DNA of 64,000 nucleotides from Duffyella gerundensis (GCF_001517405.1 NZ_LN907827.1:1494587-1558586), one strand, 5' to 3'. Shown: positions 46,666 through 57,564, counted from the stretch's first letter. Made by a program: numbers and translations. Notes: generated by a model from the sequence alone, not told the origin.

Positions 46666-47322
46666 TTAGAGCGTTATAAGAATATTCCCATTAGGGTCGA
46701 CGCGTCCACTCACCACCTGCCCATTGTTCATTCTGACCCGCACCGGCTGCGCGGCGGTGGCATTATTCATCGCTTTGCCTTCGCCGCTGGCGTTAAAGCC
46801 TTCGCCCTGCGCAATCACCATCACGTTCTGACCCGCCTGCACGCGCCACGGTTGACGCACCATCATTAAGGTTACCGGTTGGCCCGGCACCAGGTCGCGC
46901 ATGGCAACCGCATCGGCAAGCTGTTCCGGCGTATCGGCGATGCGCGCCGGTAACGTATCCAGACGGCCCTGTTTCACTTCCAGATCGGCGAGGGTTAAGG
47001 TTGCGCCACGCGCGACCTGGCGACTGACCACCACATAGTTACCGGACACCTGTACCTGCACCTGCAAATAACGACGCGTCTGGCCACAGTTGGCCGCCAC
47101 GCTGATGTTGCCCCACATGCGGCTGTTACCCGGCAGCGAAAACTGCGGCGCCTCACAGGCGGGCCATTGATTCTGCGGCGTGCGAACCACCACCTGCATA
47201 CCTTGCGCATGCTCAGCATCACGCGCCTGAAAAAACTGCGTTAACTGGCTGGTCAGATCGGCTGCGCTGGCGCTGTGTACCGCGAGAAGCAGGCCGCTAA
47301 GCAGCATTATGATGTTACGCAT
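46666..47322 (-). CDS. flgA: P-ring assembly chaperone FlgA
   Basis: This 218-residue periplasmic protein has a signal peptide ending near [10 protein letters not shown]. It helps FlgI form the P ring. The C-terminal SAF/CpaB-like region ([50 protein letters not shown]) matches E. coli FlgA. I prefer the ATG at 47322, with GGGGGA about six bases upstream, over the ATG at 47328, which is too close to it. Confidence 0.93.
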   Translation of the reverse strand: MRNIIMLLSGLLLAVHSASAADLTSQLTQFFQARDAEHAQGMQVVVRTPQNQWPACEAPQFSLPGNSRMWGNISVAANCGQTRRYLQVQVQVSGNYVVVSRQVARGATLTLADLEVKQGRLDTLPARIADTPEQLADAVAMRDLVPGQPVTLMMVRQPWRVQAGQNVMVIAQGEGFNASGEGKAMNNATAAQPVRVRMNNGQVVSGRVDPNGNILITL

Positions 47323-47377
47323 GGTCATTCCCCCGAAATCATTATGGTGAGGATTCTACCGATGATTACCAAAACTC

Positions 47378-47425
47378 AAGGCGACAAATAGCGACGCTTT
47401 TTAGCGCTATTCCGTCGATAGCGAT
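47378..47425. promoter_or_regulatory. FlhD4C2 operator between flgA and flgB
   Basis: AAGGC-GAC-AAATAGCG on one side and the inverted CGCTATT, separated by 11 bases, match the known FlhD4C2 site (AAYGS-N2/3-AAATARCG with inverted copy) except for one position. It sits midway between the divergent flgA and flgB starts and should control both class 2 operons. Confidence 0.75.
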
Positions 47426-47477
47426 TGTGCCTTCGCCCTTATGCTGTCAACTCGAAATTTCGAATGCCGGAGGAAGC

Positions 47478-47891
47478 ATGATCGACAAACTGGATGCAGC
47501 ACTGAGATTTGGCACTGAGGCGATTAACCTGCGCGCCCAGCGTCAGGAGATCCTCGCATCCAACATCGCCAACGCAGATACCCCAGGTTATCAGGCGCGT
47601 GATATCGACTTCGCCAGTGAACTGAGCCGGGTAATGAAGAATGGCCGGGCGGAAGGTAGCAGCATGTCGCTGGCGGTGACGTCGGCACGCCATATTCCGG
47701 CTGAGGTTAACCAGGCGGCGTCGCTGGATCTGCAATACCGTATTCCTGACCAGCCTGCGCTGGATGGCAACACGGTAGATATGGACCGCGAGCGTACGCA
47801 GTTTGCGGATAACAGCCTGAAATATCAGACCGATTTGACCCTCATCAGTAGCCAGATCAAAGGCATGATGAGCGTACTTCAGGGGCAATAA
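47478..47891 (+). CDS. flgB: Flagellar proximal rod protein FlgB
   Basis: This 137-residue rod subunit is exported by the flagellar type III system. It has the rod/hook N-terminal motif [20 protein letters not shown] and the C-terminal [13 protein letters not shown]. The ATG at 47478 has AGGA upstream. First gene of the flgBCDEFGHIJ operon. Confidence 0.96.
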   Translation: MIDKLDAALRFGTEAINLRAQRQEILASNIANADTPGYQARDIDFASELSRVMKNGRAEGSSMSLAVTSARHIPAEVNQAASLDLQYRIPDQPALDGNTVDMDRERTQFADNSLKYQTDLTLISSQIKGMMSVLQGQ

Positions 47892-47893
47892 TT

Positions 47894-48298
47894 ATGTCTT
47901 TATTAAGTATTTTTGATATTGCCGGATCGGCAATGACTGCACAGTCACAGCGCCTTAACGTCAGCGCCAGTAACCTGGCCAACGCCGACAGCGTAACCGG
48001 ACCCGATGGCCAGCCTTACGTGGCCAAGCAGGTCGTGTTCCAGACCGATGCGGCTCAGGGTCAGGCCACCGGCGGCGTTCGCGTCGTACAGGTGATTGAC
48101 GATCCGACGCCGGCCAAGCTGGTGTATGACCCGGGTAACCCGATGGCTGATGCCAAAGGCTACATCAAAATGCCAAACGTCGATGTGATCGGTGAAACGG
48201 TGAATACCATGTCGGCGTCGCGCAGCTACCAGGCCAACGTCGAGGTATTGAACACCGTGAAATCGATGATGATGAAAACCCTGACGATGGGTCAATAA
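47894..48298 (+). CDS. flgC: Flagellar proximal rod protein FlgC
   Basis: This 134-residue rod subunit has the family motif [20 protein letters not shown] near the N-terminus and the C-terminal [18 protein letters not shown] heptad region. It lies two bases after flgB and is co-transcribed. Confidence 0.96.
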   Translation: MSLLSIFDIAGSAMTAQSQRLNVSASNLANADSVTGPDGQPYVAKQVVFQTDAAQGQATGGVRVVQVIDDPTPAKLVYDPGNPMADAKGYIKMPNVDVIGETVNTMSASRSYQANVEVLNTVKSMMMKTLTMGQ

Positions 48299-48309
48299 CG
48301 GAGAACAAC

Positions 48310-48981
48310 ATGGGCATTGCGATTAGCGCGAATGATCCTCTTGATACCAGCAAGGTCACTACGGCAAGCGGCAGTCAGGATAAAAGCTCGGCGGATTTAC
48401 AGAACCAGTTCCTGACCCTGCTGGTGGCGCAGCTGAAAAATCAGGATCCAACCAATCCGATGGATAACAGCCAGCTCACCACCCAGCTGGCACAGATCAA
48501 CACCCTGAGCGGCATTGAGAAACTCAATACCACGCTGGGCTCGATCTCCGGCCAGATCACCAGCGGTCAGTCGCTGCAGTCTTCTGCGCTGATTGGTCGT
48601 GGCGTCATGATCGATGGCAGCCAGGTGCTGGTCGGCAAGGGCGAAACCACGCCGTTTGGCGTCAGCCTGGCCACCGCGTCAACCGCCACCACCGCAACGA
48701 TTACCGATGCAGGCGGCAACGTGGTTCGCACCCTGGATCTGGGTGGAATGACCGCCGGTACCCATACGTTCTCCTGGGACGGCACCATGACCGACGGCAC
48801 CACCGCGCCGGACGGTAAGTACAAGGTATCGCTGGCAGCGTCCAGTGGCACCACCCAGCTGGTGGCGCAGCCACTGAATTACGCCTACGTCAACGGCATT
48901 ACCACTGCCAGCACGGGGTCAACATTAGATCTTGGAACGATGGGTAACGCCACGTTAGATGACGTCCGTCAAATTCTTTAA
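48310..48981 (+). CDS. flgD: Hook-capping scaffold protein FlgD
   Basis: This 223-residue hook cap caps growing hooks. The conserved N-terminal block QFLTLLVAQLKNQDPTNPMD is visible, followed by a Tudor/fibronectin-like C-terminal domain (TGTHTFSWDGTMTDG-type region). It is needed for polymerisation of FlgE and is not part of the final structure. Confidence 0.95.
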   Translation: MGIAISANDPLDTSKVTTASGSQDKSSADLQNQFLTLLVAQLKNQDPTNPMDNSQLTTQLAQINTLSGIEKLNTTLGSISGQITSGQSLQSSALIGRGVMIDGSQVLVGKGETTPFGVSLATASTATTATITDAGGNVVRTLDLGGMTAGTHTFSWDGTMTDGTTAPDGKYKVSLAASSGTTQLVAQPLNYAYVNGITTASTGSTLDLGTMGNATLDDVRQIL

Positions 48982-49013
48982 CGACTTAACACTTTCTCAG
49001 GAGTGAATGAATC

Positions 49014-50258
49014 ATGGGTTTTTCTCAAGCAGTCAGCGGTTTAAACGCAGCATCCAGTAATCTCGACGTCATTGGCAACAACATCGCCAACTCCGCGACC
49101 TCTGGCTTTAAATCAAGCACCATCTCTTTTGCCGACATTTTTGCCGGTTCAAAAGTGGGTATGGGTGTGAAAGTGGCCGCGGTAACGCAGAACTTTAAAG
49201 ACGGCACGCCAACCACCACCAGTCGTGGTCTTGACGTGGCAATCAGCGATGCGGGCTTCTTCCGCATGACCGACGCATCGGGCGGCGTACTCTATTCCCG
49301 TAACGGTCAGTTTACGCTGGATGCCGATCGTAACATCGTCAACATGCAGGGCCTGCAGCTGACCGGCTATCCGGCAACCGGCAACCCGGCCACCATTCAG
49401 ACCGGTGTTAACCCAACGGCGCTGCGCGTGCCGACCGAGCAGATGACCGCCAGCGCCACCACCAAAGGTGCTCTGATCGCTAACCTGAACTCGTCAGACA
49501 AAGTGAAGACCGGTGGCGCGTTCGACGCGACTAACCCGGACACCTACAACGTTAAAACCAGTATGACCACCTTTGACTCGTTGGGTAACGAGCACAAGAT
49601 GGACCTTTACTACGCGAAATCTGCTGACAACCAGTGGGACGTCTATCCGATTGACTCCAGCACCGGCACCGCCAGCTATGCCAATCCAGGCAACCCAGGC
49701 GCGACTCCGCCAGTGGCACCAACGCCATTCCGTATGAGCTTTGATAACAACGGCACCATGACCTCAGCGCCAACTATCACGCTGAACATGGGCGCACTGA
49801 ACGGCTCGAATGCACAGACGTTTGCCCTGAATATGGCAGGCAGCCTGCAGCAGAACACCGGCGCTAATACCTTTGGTAACCCAACGCAGGATGGCTATGC
49901 ACCGGGCGACCTGACCAGCTATCAGATCAACGACGACGGCACGCTGGTAGGAACTTACTCAAACCAGAAAACTCAGGTGCTGGGTCAGATCGTGCTGGCG
50001 AACTTCGCTAACCCGGAAGGCCTGAAGTCTGAAGGCGACAACGTCTGGTCCTCAACCAGTGCTTCTGGTCAGGCGCTGGTTGGCCTCGCTGGCACCGGTA
50101 ACCTCGGTAACCTGACCGCCGGCGCGCTGGAATCATCCAACGTTGACCTGAGCCAGGAGCTGGTCAACATGATCGTTGCGCAGCGTAACTACCAGTCAAA
50201 TGCGCAGACGATTAAAACCCAGGATCAGATCCTCAACACGCTGGTTAACCTGCGTTAA
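49014..50258 (+). CDS. flgE: Flagellar hook protein FlgE
   Basis: This 414-residue hook subunit has the N-terminal motif SGLNAASSNLDVIGNNIANS and the C-terminal block SQELVNMIVAQRNYQSNAQ. The middle surface-exposed D1/D2 part (about 150-330) is variable. Proline/alanine-rich text at about 225-240 (NPGNPGATPPVAP) is a local oddity. Length is close to the usual 400. Confidence 0.96.
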   Translation: MGFSQAVSGLNAASSNLDVIGNNIANSATSGFKSSTISFADIFAGSKVGMGVKVAAVTQNFKDGTPTTTSRGLDVAISDAGFFRMTDASGGVLYSRNGQFTLDADRNIVNMQGLQLTGYPATGNPATIQTGVNPTALRVPTEQMTASATTKGALIANLNSSDKVKTGGAFDATNPDTYNVKTSMTTFDSLGNEHKMDLYYAKSADNQWDVYPIDSSTGTASYANPGNPGATPPVAPTPFRMSFDNNGTMTSAPTITLNMGALNGSNAQTFALNMAGSLQQNTGANTFGNPTQDGYAPGDLTSYQINDDGTLVGTYSNQKTQVLGQIVLANFANPEGLKSEGDNVWSSTSASGQALVGLAGTGNLGNLTAGALESSNVDLSQELVNMIVAQRNYQSNAQTIKTQDQILNTLVNLR

Positions 50259-50278
50259 TTCGCTAACGGGATTGCACT

Positions 50279-51034
50279 ATGGATCACGCGATATATACCG
50301 CCATGGGCGCGGCAAGTCAGACGATGGATCAGCAGGCGGTAACCGCCAGCAACCTCGCCAACGCCGCTACCCCAGGATTTCGTGCTCAGCTGAATGCGCT
50401 GCGCGCCGTACCGGTCGAAGGCTGGTCGCTGCCAACGCGTACGCTGGTTGCCGCCTCCACGCCGGGTGCCGACATGTCTCAGGGCACCATGGACTATACC
50501 GAACGTCCGCTGGACGTCGCGGTACAGCAGGATGGCTGGCTGGCCGTGCGCACTGCGGATGGCAGTGAAGCCTATACCCGCAACGGTAACATTCAGATCA
50601 GCTCCACCGGTCAGCTCACCATCCAGGGCAACCCGGTGATGGGCGATGGCGGACCGATTGCGGTACCGCAGGGCGCTGAAATCACCATCGCTGCCGATGG
50701 CTCGATCACCGTACTGAACGGCGGTGATTCGCCTAACGCTACGGTGCAGCTGGGCCGCCTGAAGCTGGTGAAAGCCACCGGTCAGGAAGTGACACGCGGT
50801 GATGACGGTATGTTTCGCCCGACCGCAGCGGCACAGGCCCAGCGCGGCGCCACGCTGCAAGCTGACGCCACGCTGAAGGTGATGCCGGGCGTGCTGGAAG
50901 GCAGCAACGTCAAGCCGGTAGAAACCATGGTCGACATGATCAGCAACGCGCGCCGTTTTGAGATGCAGATGAAAGTGATCTCAAACGTTGATGAAAACGA
51001 ACAGAAAGCTAACCAGCTGCTCAATATGAGCTAA
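50279..51034 (+). CDS. flgF: Flagellar proximal rod protein FlgF
   Basis: This 251-residue rod protein has the motif MDQQAVTASNLANAATPGFRAQ and the C-terminal VETMVDMISNARRFEMQMKVI. It forms the rod between FlgC and FlgG. Operon spacing 20 bases. Confidence 0.96.
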   Translation: MDHAIYTAMGAASQTMDQQAVTASNLANAATPGFRAQLNALRAVPVEGWSLPTRTLVAASTPGADMSQGTMDYTERPLDVAVQQDGWLAVRTADGSEAYTRNGNIQISSTGQLTIQGNPVMGDGGPIAVPQGAEITIAADGSITVLNGGDSPNATVQLGRLKLVKATGQEVTRGDDGMFRPTAAAQAQRGATLQADATLKVMPGVLEGSNVKPVETMVDMISNARRFEMQMKVISNVDENEQKANQLLNMS

Positions 51035-51049
51035 GGCTAAGGAAAAACC

Positions 51050-51832
51050 ATGATTCGCTCTTTATGGATCGCTAAGACCGGTCTTGACGCCCAGCAGACC
51101 AACATGGACGTCATCTCCAACAACCTGGCTAACGTTAGCACCAACGGTTTTAAACGTTCGCGCGCGGTGTTCGAAGATTTGATGTATCAGACCATGCGCC
51201 AGCCTGGCGCACAGTCTTCTGAGCAGACCACGCTGCCGTCAGGCCTGCAGATTGGTACCGGTGTTCGTCCGGTGGCCACCGAGCGCCTGCACAGCCAGGG
51301 TAACCTGTCCAAGACCGACAACTCGAAAGATGTGGCGATCAACGGTCAGGGTTTTTTCCAGGTGCAGATGCCAGACGGCACGCTGGCCTACACCCGTGAC
51401 GGTTCGTTTCAGGTGGATCAGAACGGTCAGCTGGTGACCAACGCCGGTTTCCCGGTGCAGCCAGCCATCACCGTTCCGGCAAACGCCCTGAGCATCACCA
51501 TCGCCCGTGACGGCGTGGTGAGCGTAACCCAGCAGGGTCAGGCGGCACCGGCGCAGGTTGGCCAGCTGACGCTGACCACCTTTATCAACAACTCCGGCCT
51601 CGACAGTATCGGTGAGAACCTGTACCAGGAGACGCAGGCGTCCGGCACGCCAACGGAAAGCACACCTGGCCTGAACGGCGCCGGGGTGATCTATCAGGGC
51701 TATGTGGAAACTTCAAACGTGAACGTGGCGGAAGAACTGGTCAGCATGATCCAGACGCAGCGCGCGTATGAAATTAACAGCAAGGCGATCAGCACCTCCG
51801 ACGAGATGCTGCAGAAGCTGTCACAGCTGTAA
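51050..51832 (+). CDS. flgG: Flagellar distal rod protein FlgG
   Basis: This 260-residue distal rod protein has the characteristic [26 protein letters not shown] and the C-terminal [25 protein letters not shown]. Length equals that of E. coli and Salmonella FlgG. Confidence 0.97.
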   Translation: MIRSLWIAKTGLDAQQTNMDVISNNLANVSTNGFKRSRAVFEDLMYQTMRQPGAQSSEQTTLPSGLQIGTGVRPVATERLHSQGNLSKTDNSKDVAINGQGFFQVQMPDGTLAYTRDGSFQVDQNGQLVTNAGFPVQPAITVPANALSITIARDGVVSVTQQGQAAPAQVGQLTLTTFINNSGLDSIGENLYQETQASGTPTESTPGLNGAGVIYQGYVETSNVNVAEELVSMIQTQRAYEINSKAISTSDEMLQKLSQL

Positions 51833-51893
51833 CCCTGACCGACCGGCCAGCGTGAGTTGGCCTCTATAACAGATGAACAAAGGTACTTAATCC

Positions 51894-52598
51894 GTGGCGA
51901 AGCATGTAACTCAAAAGCCTGGACATTGGTTAGTGGCGATGGCGCTGTTAACCCTTAACGGTTGCGCATTAGTTCCCCGTACGGCGCTGGTGGAAGGCGC
52001 GACAACGGCCCAGCCGCTGCCCGCTTCGCCGCCCGTTGTTAACGGCTCAATTTTTCAGGGCGTGATGCCGATGAACTACGGCTATCAGCCGCTGTTCGAG
52101 GATCGCCGTCCACGTAACATCGGTGACACGTTGACCATTACGCTGCAGGAAAACGTCAGCGCCAGCAAGAGCTCGTCCGCCAACGCCAGCCGCGACGGCA
52201 AGAGCACGTTTGGCCTTACCGCCGTGCCGAGCGCGCTGGATGGCCTATTGGGTGGCAACAAAACCAACCTCGAAGGTTCGGGTACCACCGACTTCGGCGG
52301 CAAGGGTGGCGCCACGGCGAACAACACCTTTACCGGCACCATCACCGTGACCGTGATTCAGGTATTGCCAAACGGCAACCTGAAAGTGGTGGGTGAGAAA
52401 CAGATTGCGATTAACCAGGGCACGGAGTTCATTCGCTTCTCCGGCATTGTTAATCCGCGCACGATTAGCGGTAGCAACACGGTGGTCTCTACCCAGGTGG
52501 CCGATGCCCGTATTGAATACGTCGGTAATGGTTATATCAATGAGGCGCAGACCATGGGTTGGCTGCAGCGCTTCTTCCTGAACATCTCACCGATGTAA
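51894..52598 (+). CDS. flgH: Flagellar L-ring lipoprotein FlgH
   Basis: This 234-residue outer membrane lipoprotein forms the L ring. The lipobox LNGC is near residue 24, and the conserved core is [21 protein letters not shown] and [19 protein letters not shown]. The start is GTG at 51894 with AAAGG about ten bases upstream. Confidence 0.96.
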   Translation: MAKHVTQKPGHWLVAMALLTLNGCALVPRTALVEGATTAQPLPASPPVVNGSIFQGVMPMNYGYQPLFEDRRPRNIGDTLTITLQENVSASKSSSANASRDGKSTFGLTAVPSALDGLLGGNKTNLEGSGTTDFGGKGGATANNTFTGTITVTVIQVLPNGNLKVVGEKQIAINQGTEFIRFSGIVNPRTISGSNTVVSTQVADARIEYVGNGYINEAQTMGWLQRFFLNISPM

Positions 52599-52607
52599 GA
52601 GGTTTGC

Positions 52608-53717
52608 ATGAAAACGAATTTTGTAACGCGTACGTTGTTCTCTCTGCTGCTGGCGTTTTCCACGCTGGCGCAGGCGGACCGCATCCGCGACTTGACCAGC
52701 GTGCAGGGCGTGCGCGACAACCAGCTGATCGGTTACGGTCTGGTGGTTGGCCTCGACGGCACCGGTGACCAGACGACACAGACGCCTTTTACCACCCAAT
52801 CGCTGAACAACATGTTGTCCCAGTTGGGCATTACCGTGCCTGCGGGCACCAACATGCAGCTGAAAAACGTGGCGGCGGTGATGATCACCGCCAAGCTGCC
52901 GGCGTTTGGCCGTCAGGGACAGACCATCGATGTGGTGGTCTCCTCTATGGGTAATGCCAAAAGCCTGCGCGGCGGTACGCTGTTAATGACCCCGCTGAAA
53001 GGGGTTGATAATCAGGTCTATGCGCTGGCGCAGGGTAACATTCTGGTCGGCGGTGCGGGCGCCTCAGCCGGCGGCAGCAGCGTACAGGTCAACCAGCTGA
53101 ACGGCGGTCGTATCAGCGCTGGTGCCACCATTGAGCGTGAAATTGCCAATAACTTCGGCACGCAGCAGACCCTGAACCTGCAGCTTAACCAGGAAGATTT
53201 CACCATGGCGCAGCGCATTGCTGATGCCATTAACAGCCGCGGCGGTTACGGTTCAGCGGTACCGCTGGATGCCCGTACCGTGCAGGTGCGCGTTTCAGCT
53301 AATAACAGCTCTCAGGTGCGCCTGCTGGCAGAAATTCAAAACATCGATGTCTCGGTGCCGGTAGAAGATGCCAAAGTGATCATCAACTCACGTACCGGCT
53401 CGGTGGTGATGAACCGCGAAGTGACGCTGAACACCTGTGCTGTGGCTCAGGGCAACCTGTCGGTCACCGTAAACCAGCAGCAGAATGTCAGCCAGCCTGA
53501 TACGCCGCTGGCCGGTGGTCAGACGGTGGTCACGCCGCAAACGCAGATCGATCTGCGCCAGGAAGGCGGCGCACTGCAACGCGTTAACGCCAGTGCCAAC
53601 CTGAATAACGTGGTGCGTGCCCTGAATGCGCTGGGTGCCACGCCGATGGAACTGATGTCGATTCTGCAATCAATGCAGAGCGCAGGCTGCCTGCGCGCCA
53701 AACTGGAAATTATCTGA
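52608..53717 (+). CDS. flgI: Flagellar P-ring protein FlgI
   Basis: This 369-residue periplasmic ring protein has a signal peptide ending near [10 protein letters not shown]. Conserved are [20 protein letters not shown] and NPLKG-type core stretches. The C-terminus [10 protein letters not shown] is typical. Its stop overlaps the ATG of flgJ by one base. Confidence 0.96.
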   Translation: MKTNFVTRTLFSLLLAFSTLAQADRIRDLTSVQGVRDNQLIGYGLVVGLDGTGDQTTQTPFTTQSLNNMLSQLGITVPAGTNMQLKNVAAVMITAKLPAFGRQGQTIDVVVSSMGNAKSLRGGTLLMTPLKGVDNQVYALAQGNILVGGAGASAGGSSVQVNQLNGGRISAGATIEREIANNFGTQQTLNLQLNQEDFTMAQRIADAINSRGGYGSAVPLDARTVQVRVSANNSSQVRLLAEIQNIDVSVPVEDAKVIINSRTGSVVMNREVTLNTCAVAQGNLSVTVNQQQNVSQPDTPLAGGQTVVTPQTQIDLRQEGGALQRVNASANLNNVVRALNALGATPMELMSILQSMQSAGCLRAKLEII

Positions 53718-54679
53718 TGAGCAATACGCAAACGCTGATGAATGCGGCTTATGACAGCCGCTCACTGAACGACCTGAAACGCGATGCCAGCAAAGATCCC
53801 AACGGCAAAGCGTTACAGGTGGCGAAGCAGGTCGAAGGCATGTTTGTGCAGATGATGATGAAAAGTATGCGCGAAGCGCTGCCAAAGGATGGGCTGTTCA
53901 ACAGCGACTCCACCCGCATGTACACCTCGATGTACGATCAGCAGATTGCGCAGCAGATTGGCAATCGCGGGTTGGGCCTGGCGGACGTTATCGTTAAGCA
54001 GATGCAGCCAGCCGCTGAGCTCGATCCGAAAGCGGGCACCGTACCGATGAAGCTCGATAACTCGGTGGTGCTTAACACGCTGGCGCCGATGCAAATGAGT
54101 CAGGCGCAGGTGCAGACGCAGCTGGAGCAGACGGTGCGTCGCGCCGTGCCGCGGCTGCCGGTGAAACCGCTGGGCGGCGACAGCAGCGACTTTATCGCCC
54201 AGCTGTCGCAGCCGGCGAAAATCGCCAGCGCGCAGAGCGGCATTCCTCACCACCTGATTCTGGCGCAGGCCGCGCTGGAGTCGGGCTGGGGACAACGGCA
54301 GATTCTGACCCGCGACGGCCAGCCAAGCTTCAACGTGTTTGGCATCAAAGCGGGCGGCAGCTGGCATGGCGAAACCACCGATATCATGACCACGGAATAT
54401 GAGCAGGGCGCGGCGAAAAAAGTGCGCGCTTCGTTCCGCGTCTATGGCTCTTATCTCGAAGCGATCACTGATTACGTCAAGCTGCTCAGCAACAATCCGC
54501 GCTATGCCGCGGTGACCACCGCGCAGTCGGCGGAGCAGGGTGCGCAGGCGTTGCAGCAGGCGGGTTACGCCACCGATCCGAAGTATGCACAAAAGCTGGT
54601 CGGCATGATTCAGCAGTTCAAGCAGATGGGCGAGAAAGTGGTTAAAGCCTACGGCCAGGATATGGGCGATTTATTCTGA
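53717..54679 (+). CDS. flgJ: Rod-binding protein and peptidoglycan hydrolase FlgJ
   Basis: This 320-residue protein has an N-terminal rod-capping domain (about 1-150, QVEGMFVQMMMKSMREALPKDG). The C-terminal glucosaminidase/muramidase domain (about 160-310) has the catalytic glutamate in ALESGWGQRQI. It opens the peptidoglycan for the rod. Slightly longer than the E. coli protein. Confidence 0.95.
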   Translation: MSNTQTLMNAAYDSRSLNDLKRDASKDPNGKALQVAKQVEGMFVQMMMKSMREALPKDGLFNSDSTRMYTSMYDQQIAQQIGNRGLGLADVIVKQMQPAAELDPKAGTVPMKLDNSVVLNTLAPMQMSQAQVQTQLEQTVRRAVPRLPVKPLGGDSSDFIAQLSQPAKIASAQSGIPHHLILAQAALESGWGQRQILTRDGQPSFNVFGIKAGGSWHGETTDIMTTEYEQGAAKKVRASFRVYGSYLEAITDYVKLLSNNPRYAAVTTAQSAEQGAQALQQAGYATDPKYAQKLVGMIQQFKQMGEKVVKAYGQDMGDLF

Positions 54680-54687
54680 TTCCCTGC

Positions 54688-54714
54688 TCAAGTTTTCACT
54701 GCGCAGGCCGATAA
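54688..54714 (+). promoter_or_regulatory. Sigma-28 promoter of flgKL
   Basis: TCAAGTTT-N11-GCCGATAA matches the class 3 consensus TAAAGTTT-N11-GCCGATAA with one mismatch. It lies 9 bases after flgJ and about 87 bases before the flgK start. Confidence 0.93.
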
Positions 54715-54800
54715 ATTTAGGAGGCCAGGTGGGCGATTCGCCGACTGGCGCACCCTTTTGTTCAATGCCGGTCAACGTTGCCGACAGATAAGGAACTGAA

Positions 54801-56447
54801 ATGTCCAGCTTGATTAACTCCGCCATGAGCGGTTTGAGCGCCGCTCAGTCAGCACTTTCCACCACCAGTAACAACATCACCAACTATACGGTGGCGGGCT
54901 ACTCACGTCAGACCACTAATCTGGCGCAGGCGCAGAGCACGCTCAACGGCAGCGCCTATTATGGCAACGGAGTCACAGTGACCGGTGTAACCCGCGAATA
55001 TGATGAGTTCATCACCTCGCAGCTGCGTACCGCCAGCAGCCAGAGCAGCGCGGCTGCCACGCAATACAGCCAGATTTCGAGCATTGACGATCTGTTATCG
55101 TCCTCGACGACCAATCTGTCTAAATCACTGCAAACCTTCTTTAATAACGTCCAGGGCGTGGTCAGCAACGCGGAAGATCCTTCAGCGCGTCAGACCCTGC
55201 TCAGCAATGCCAGTGGCCTGGTGAATCAGTTCCAGACCTCGGCGCAGTATCTGAATAACCTCGACAACAGCGTTAACACTGACGTGAAGGCGACGGTATC
55301 TCAGATCAACGGCTATTCCAGCCAGATTGCTAACCTGAATAAACAGATTGCCAAGATGCAGGCGATTGGCGGCGGCGCCACGCCCAATGCGCTGATGGAT
55401 CAACGCGACCAGATGGTGAACAACCTGAATAAACTGGTAGGCGTGACCGTTTCTCAGCAGGACGGCAGTTATAACGTCTCGATGGCTAACGGCATGTCGC
55501 TGGTGTCGGGCAGTTCGGTGCAGTCACTGGTGGCTATGCCTTCCAGCAGCGATCCGGCGCGTATCACCGTTGGCTACGTGGATAACGCCGCGGGCAACGT
55601 GCAGATCCCTGAGAAGTTACTCACCAACGGCTCGCTGGGCGGCCTGCTGGCGTTCCGTTCGCAGGATCTGGATGGCGCACGCAATCAGCTCGGTCAGATT
55701 GCCGCCGCCTTTACCACCAAATTCAATGAGCAGCACGCCAAAGGCTTCGACAGCCAGGGCGATGCCGGCACTGACTTTTTTAACATCGGCGGCCCGGAAG
55801 CGTTAAATAACACCAAAAATCAGGGCACCGGCGTGATGACCGCCAGCTGGAGCAACGCCTCCGCGCTGCAGGCCTCCAACTACACGGTGAGCCTTGATAC
55901 CAACAACAACTGGAACGTGACCCGTATGTCTGACGGCGTCAGCGTGACGCCAACCGTGACCAGTGGCGCCAACGGCACCACGCTGAGCTTTGAAGGTCTG
56001 GATCTGAACATCACCGGTGACGTGAAAGCCAAAGACAGCTTCCTGGTGAAGCCGGTGGAAAAAGCCATTACCGGTATGTCGGTTGCTATTACGCGTGAAT
56101 CGCAGATTGCGGCCGCCAGTCAGCCAGGCGGCAAGAGCGATAACCGCAATGCGCAGGCGCTGTTGGGCCTGCAGGATGCGAACCTGGTTAACGGCAATGC
56201 CACGCTGACGCAGGCCTACGCCGGTCTGGTGAGCATTGTGGGCAATAAAACCAGCACGCTGGAAACCGCCAGCACCACGCAGGCGAACGTCGTGACCCAG
56301 CTGAGCGACCGCCAGCAGTCGGTTTCGGGCGTTAACCTCGATGAAGAGTATGCCAACCTGACGCGTTATCAGCAGTACTACATGGCGAATGCCCAGGTGC
56401 TGAAGACCGCCAGTTCGCTTTTTGATGCACTGATGAGTATTCGTTAA
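54801..56447 (+). CDS. flgK: Hook-filament junction protein FlgK (HAP1)
   Basis: This 548-residue junction protein has the N-terminal block MSGLSAAQSALSTTSNNITNY and the C-terminal ANLTRYQQYYMANAQVLKTA. It joins hook to filament, and FlgN is its chaperone. It is expressed late from the sigma-28 promoter just upstream. Confidence 0.95.
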   Translation: MSSLINSAMSGLSAAQSALSTTSNNITNYTVAGYSRQTTNLAQAQSTLNGSAYYGNGVTVTGVTREYDEFITSQLRTASSQSSAAATQYSQISSIDDLLSSSTTNLSKSLQTFFNNVQGVVSNAEDPSARQTLLSNASGLVNQFQTSAQYLNNLDNSVNTDVKATVSQINGYSSQIANLNKQIAKMQAIGGGATPNALMDQRDQMVNNLNKLVGVTVSQQDGSYNVSMANGMSLVSGSSVQSLVAMPSSSDPARITVGYVDNAAGNVQIPEKLLTNGSLGGLLAFRSQDLDGARNQLGQIAAAFTTKFNEQHAKGFDSQGDAGTDFFNIGGPEALNNTKNQGTGVMTASWSNASALQASNYTVSLDTNNNWNVTRMSDGVSVTPTVTSGANGTTLSFEGLDLNITGDVKAKDSFLVKPVEKAITGMSVAITRESQIAAASQPGGKSDNRNAQALLGLQDANLVNGNATLTQAYAGLVSIVGNKTSTLETASTTQANVVTQLSDRQQSVSGVNLDEEYANLTRYQQYYMANAQVLKTASSLFDALMSIR

Positions 56448-56489
56448 TCGGCGTTGCCGCTTAACCGCACAGTTTAAGGAACCATCACC

Positions 56490-57455
56490 ATGCGCCTTAG
56501 TACCACGATGATTTATGAACAGCAGGTTCGGGGAATCTCTGATTCTCAGTCCTCCTGGCTGAAAACCGGCGAGCAGTTGGCTACCGGCAAACGCGTTAAC
56601 AATCCTTCTGACGATCCGGTCGCGGCTTCGCGGGCGGTGGTGCTGTCACAAACGCAGGCGAGGGATGCCCAGTACACCACGTCGCGCTCTTTTGCGACGC
56701 AGAGCCTGTCACTGGAAGAGAACACGCTGGCAGGCGTTACCGGTGCGGTGACCAGCGCACAGGAGCAGATCGTCCTTGGCTCCACCGGTACGCTAAGCGA
56801 TGGCGATCGCGCTTCGGTTGCCACCCGTCTGGAAGGTATTCGCAATCAGCTGCTCAACCTGGCAAACAGTAAAGATGGCAGCGGGCGTTATATGTTCGCC
56901 GGTTATAAAACCGACGCCGCGCCGTTTGCCGCTGACGCTACCGGCGATATTGCTTATAACGGCGGCACTAACGCTATAACGCAGAAAGTTGACGCCAGTC
57001 GCACCATGACCATAGGCCATACCGGCGACGATGTTTTCACCTCAATCCCCAGCAATGCCAAAAAAGAGCCAGACGGCAGCGCCAGTGAGACCAACCTGTT
57101 CAAAATGCTCGACAGCGCCATTAGCGCACTGCGCACGCCGCTCGCCAGTGCCGATGATGCCACAAAGACAGCAGTTTCCGCCGCAATGGATAAAACCAAC
57201 CGCGGACTAAGCAATTCGCTGAACAACGTGCTGAGCGTGCGTTCTGAAATCGGTACGCAGCTTAATGAACTGGATACGCTGGACTCTCAGGCGGGTGACC
57301 GCAGCGTGATTTATGAAGCGCAGAGGGGCAATCTGGAGGATGCAGATCCGGCTGCAACGATCTCTAAGTATACCATGCAGCAGACCGCGCTGCAGGCGGC
57401 CTATAAAACCTTTACCGATATGTCCGCATTGTCATTGTTTAAGCTGAACTCCTGA
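56490..57455 (+). CDS. flgL: Hook-filament junction protein FlgL (HAP3)
   Basis: This 321-residue flagellin-like junction protein has the N-terminal flagellin-fold motif GEQLATGKRVNNPSDDPVAASR and a C-terminal coiled coil (TISKYTMQQTALQAAYKTFT). It closes the flgKL unit; a strong terminator follows. Confidence 0.95.
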   Translation: MRLSTTMIYEQQVRGISDSQSSWLKTGEQLATGKRVNNPSDDPVAASRAVVLSQTQARDAQYTTSRSFATQSLSLEENTLAGVTGAVTSAQEQIVLGSTGTLSDGDRASVATRLEGIRNQLLNLANSKDGSGRYMFAGYKTDAAPFAADATGDIAYNGGTNAITQKVDASRTMTIGHTGDDVFTSIPSNAKKEPDGSASETNLFKMLDSAISALRTPLASADDATKTAVSAAMDKTNRGLSNSLNNVLSVRSEIGTQLNELDTLDSQAGDRSVIYEAQRGNLEDADPAATISKYTMQQTALQAAYKTFTDMSALSLFKLNS

Positions 57456-57498
57456 AAATAACTCTTTGAGCGTACTTTAACCGGGTGCGCTCAGTTTT

Positions 57499-57536
57499 TC
57501 CCGCGGTCTGCTGGTCAGCCCGCGGGATTTTTTTTT
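57499..57536 (+). terminator. Terminator of the flg operon
   Basis: Stem TCCCGCGG / CCGCGGGA is followed by nine T, about 44 bases after flgL. A second possible hairpin, GAGCG/CGCTC, precedes it. Confidence 0.88.
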
Positions 57537-57564
57537 GCTTTAATTTCGGGTTCGACTCAGCGTT

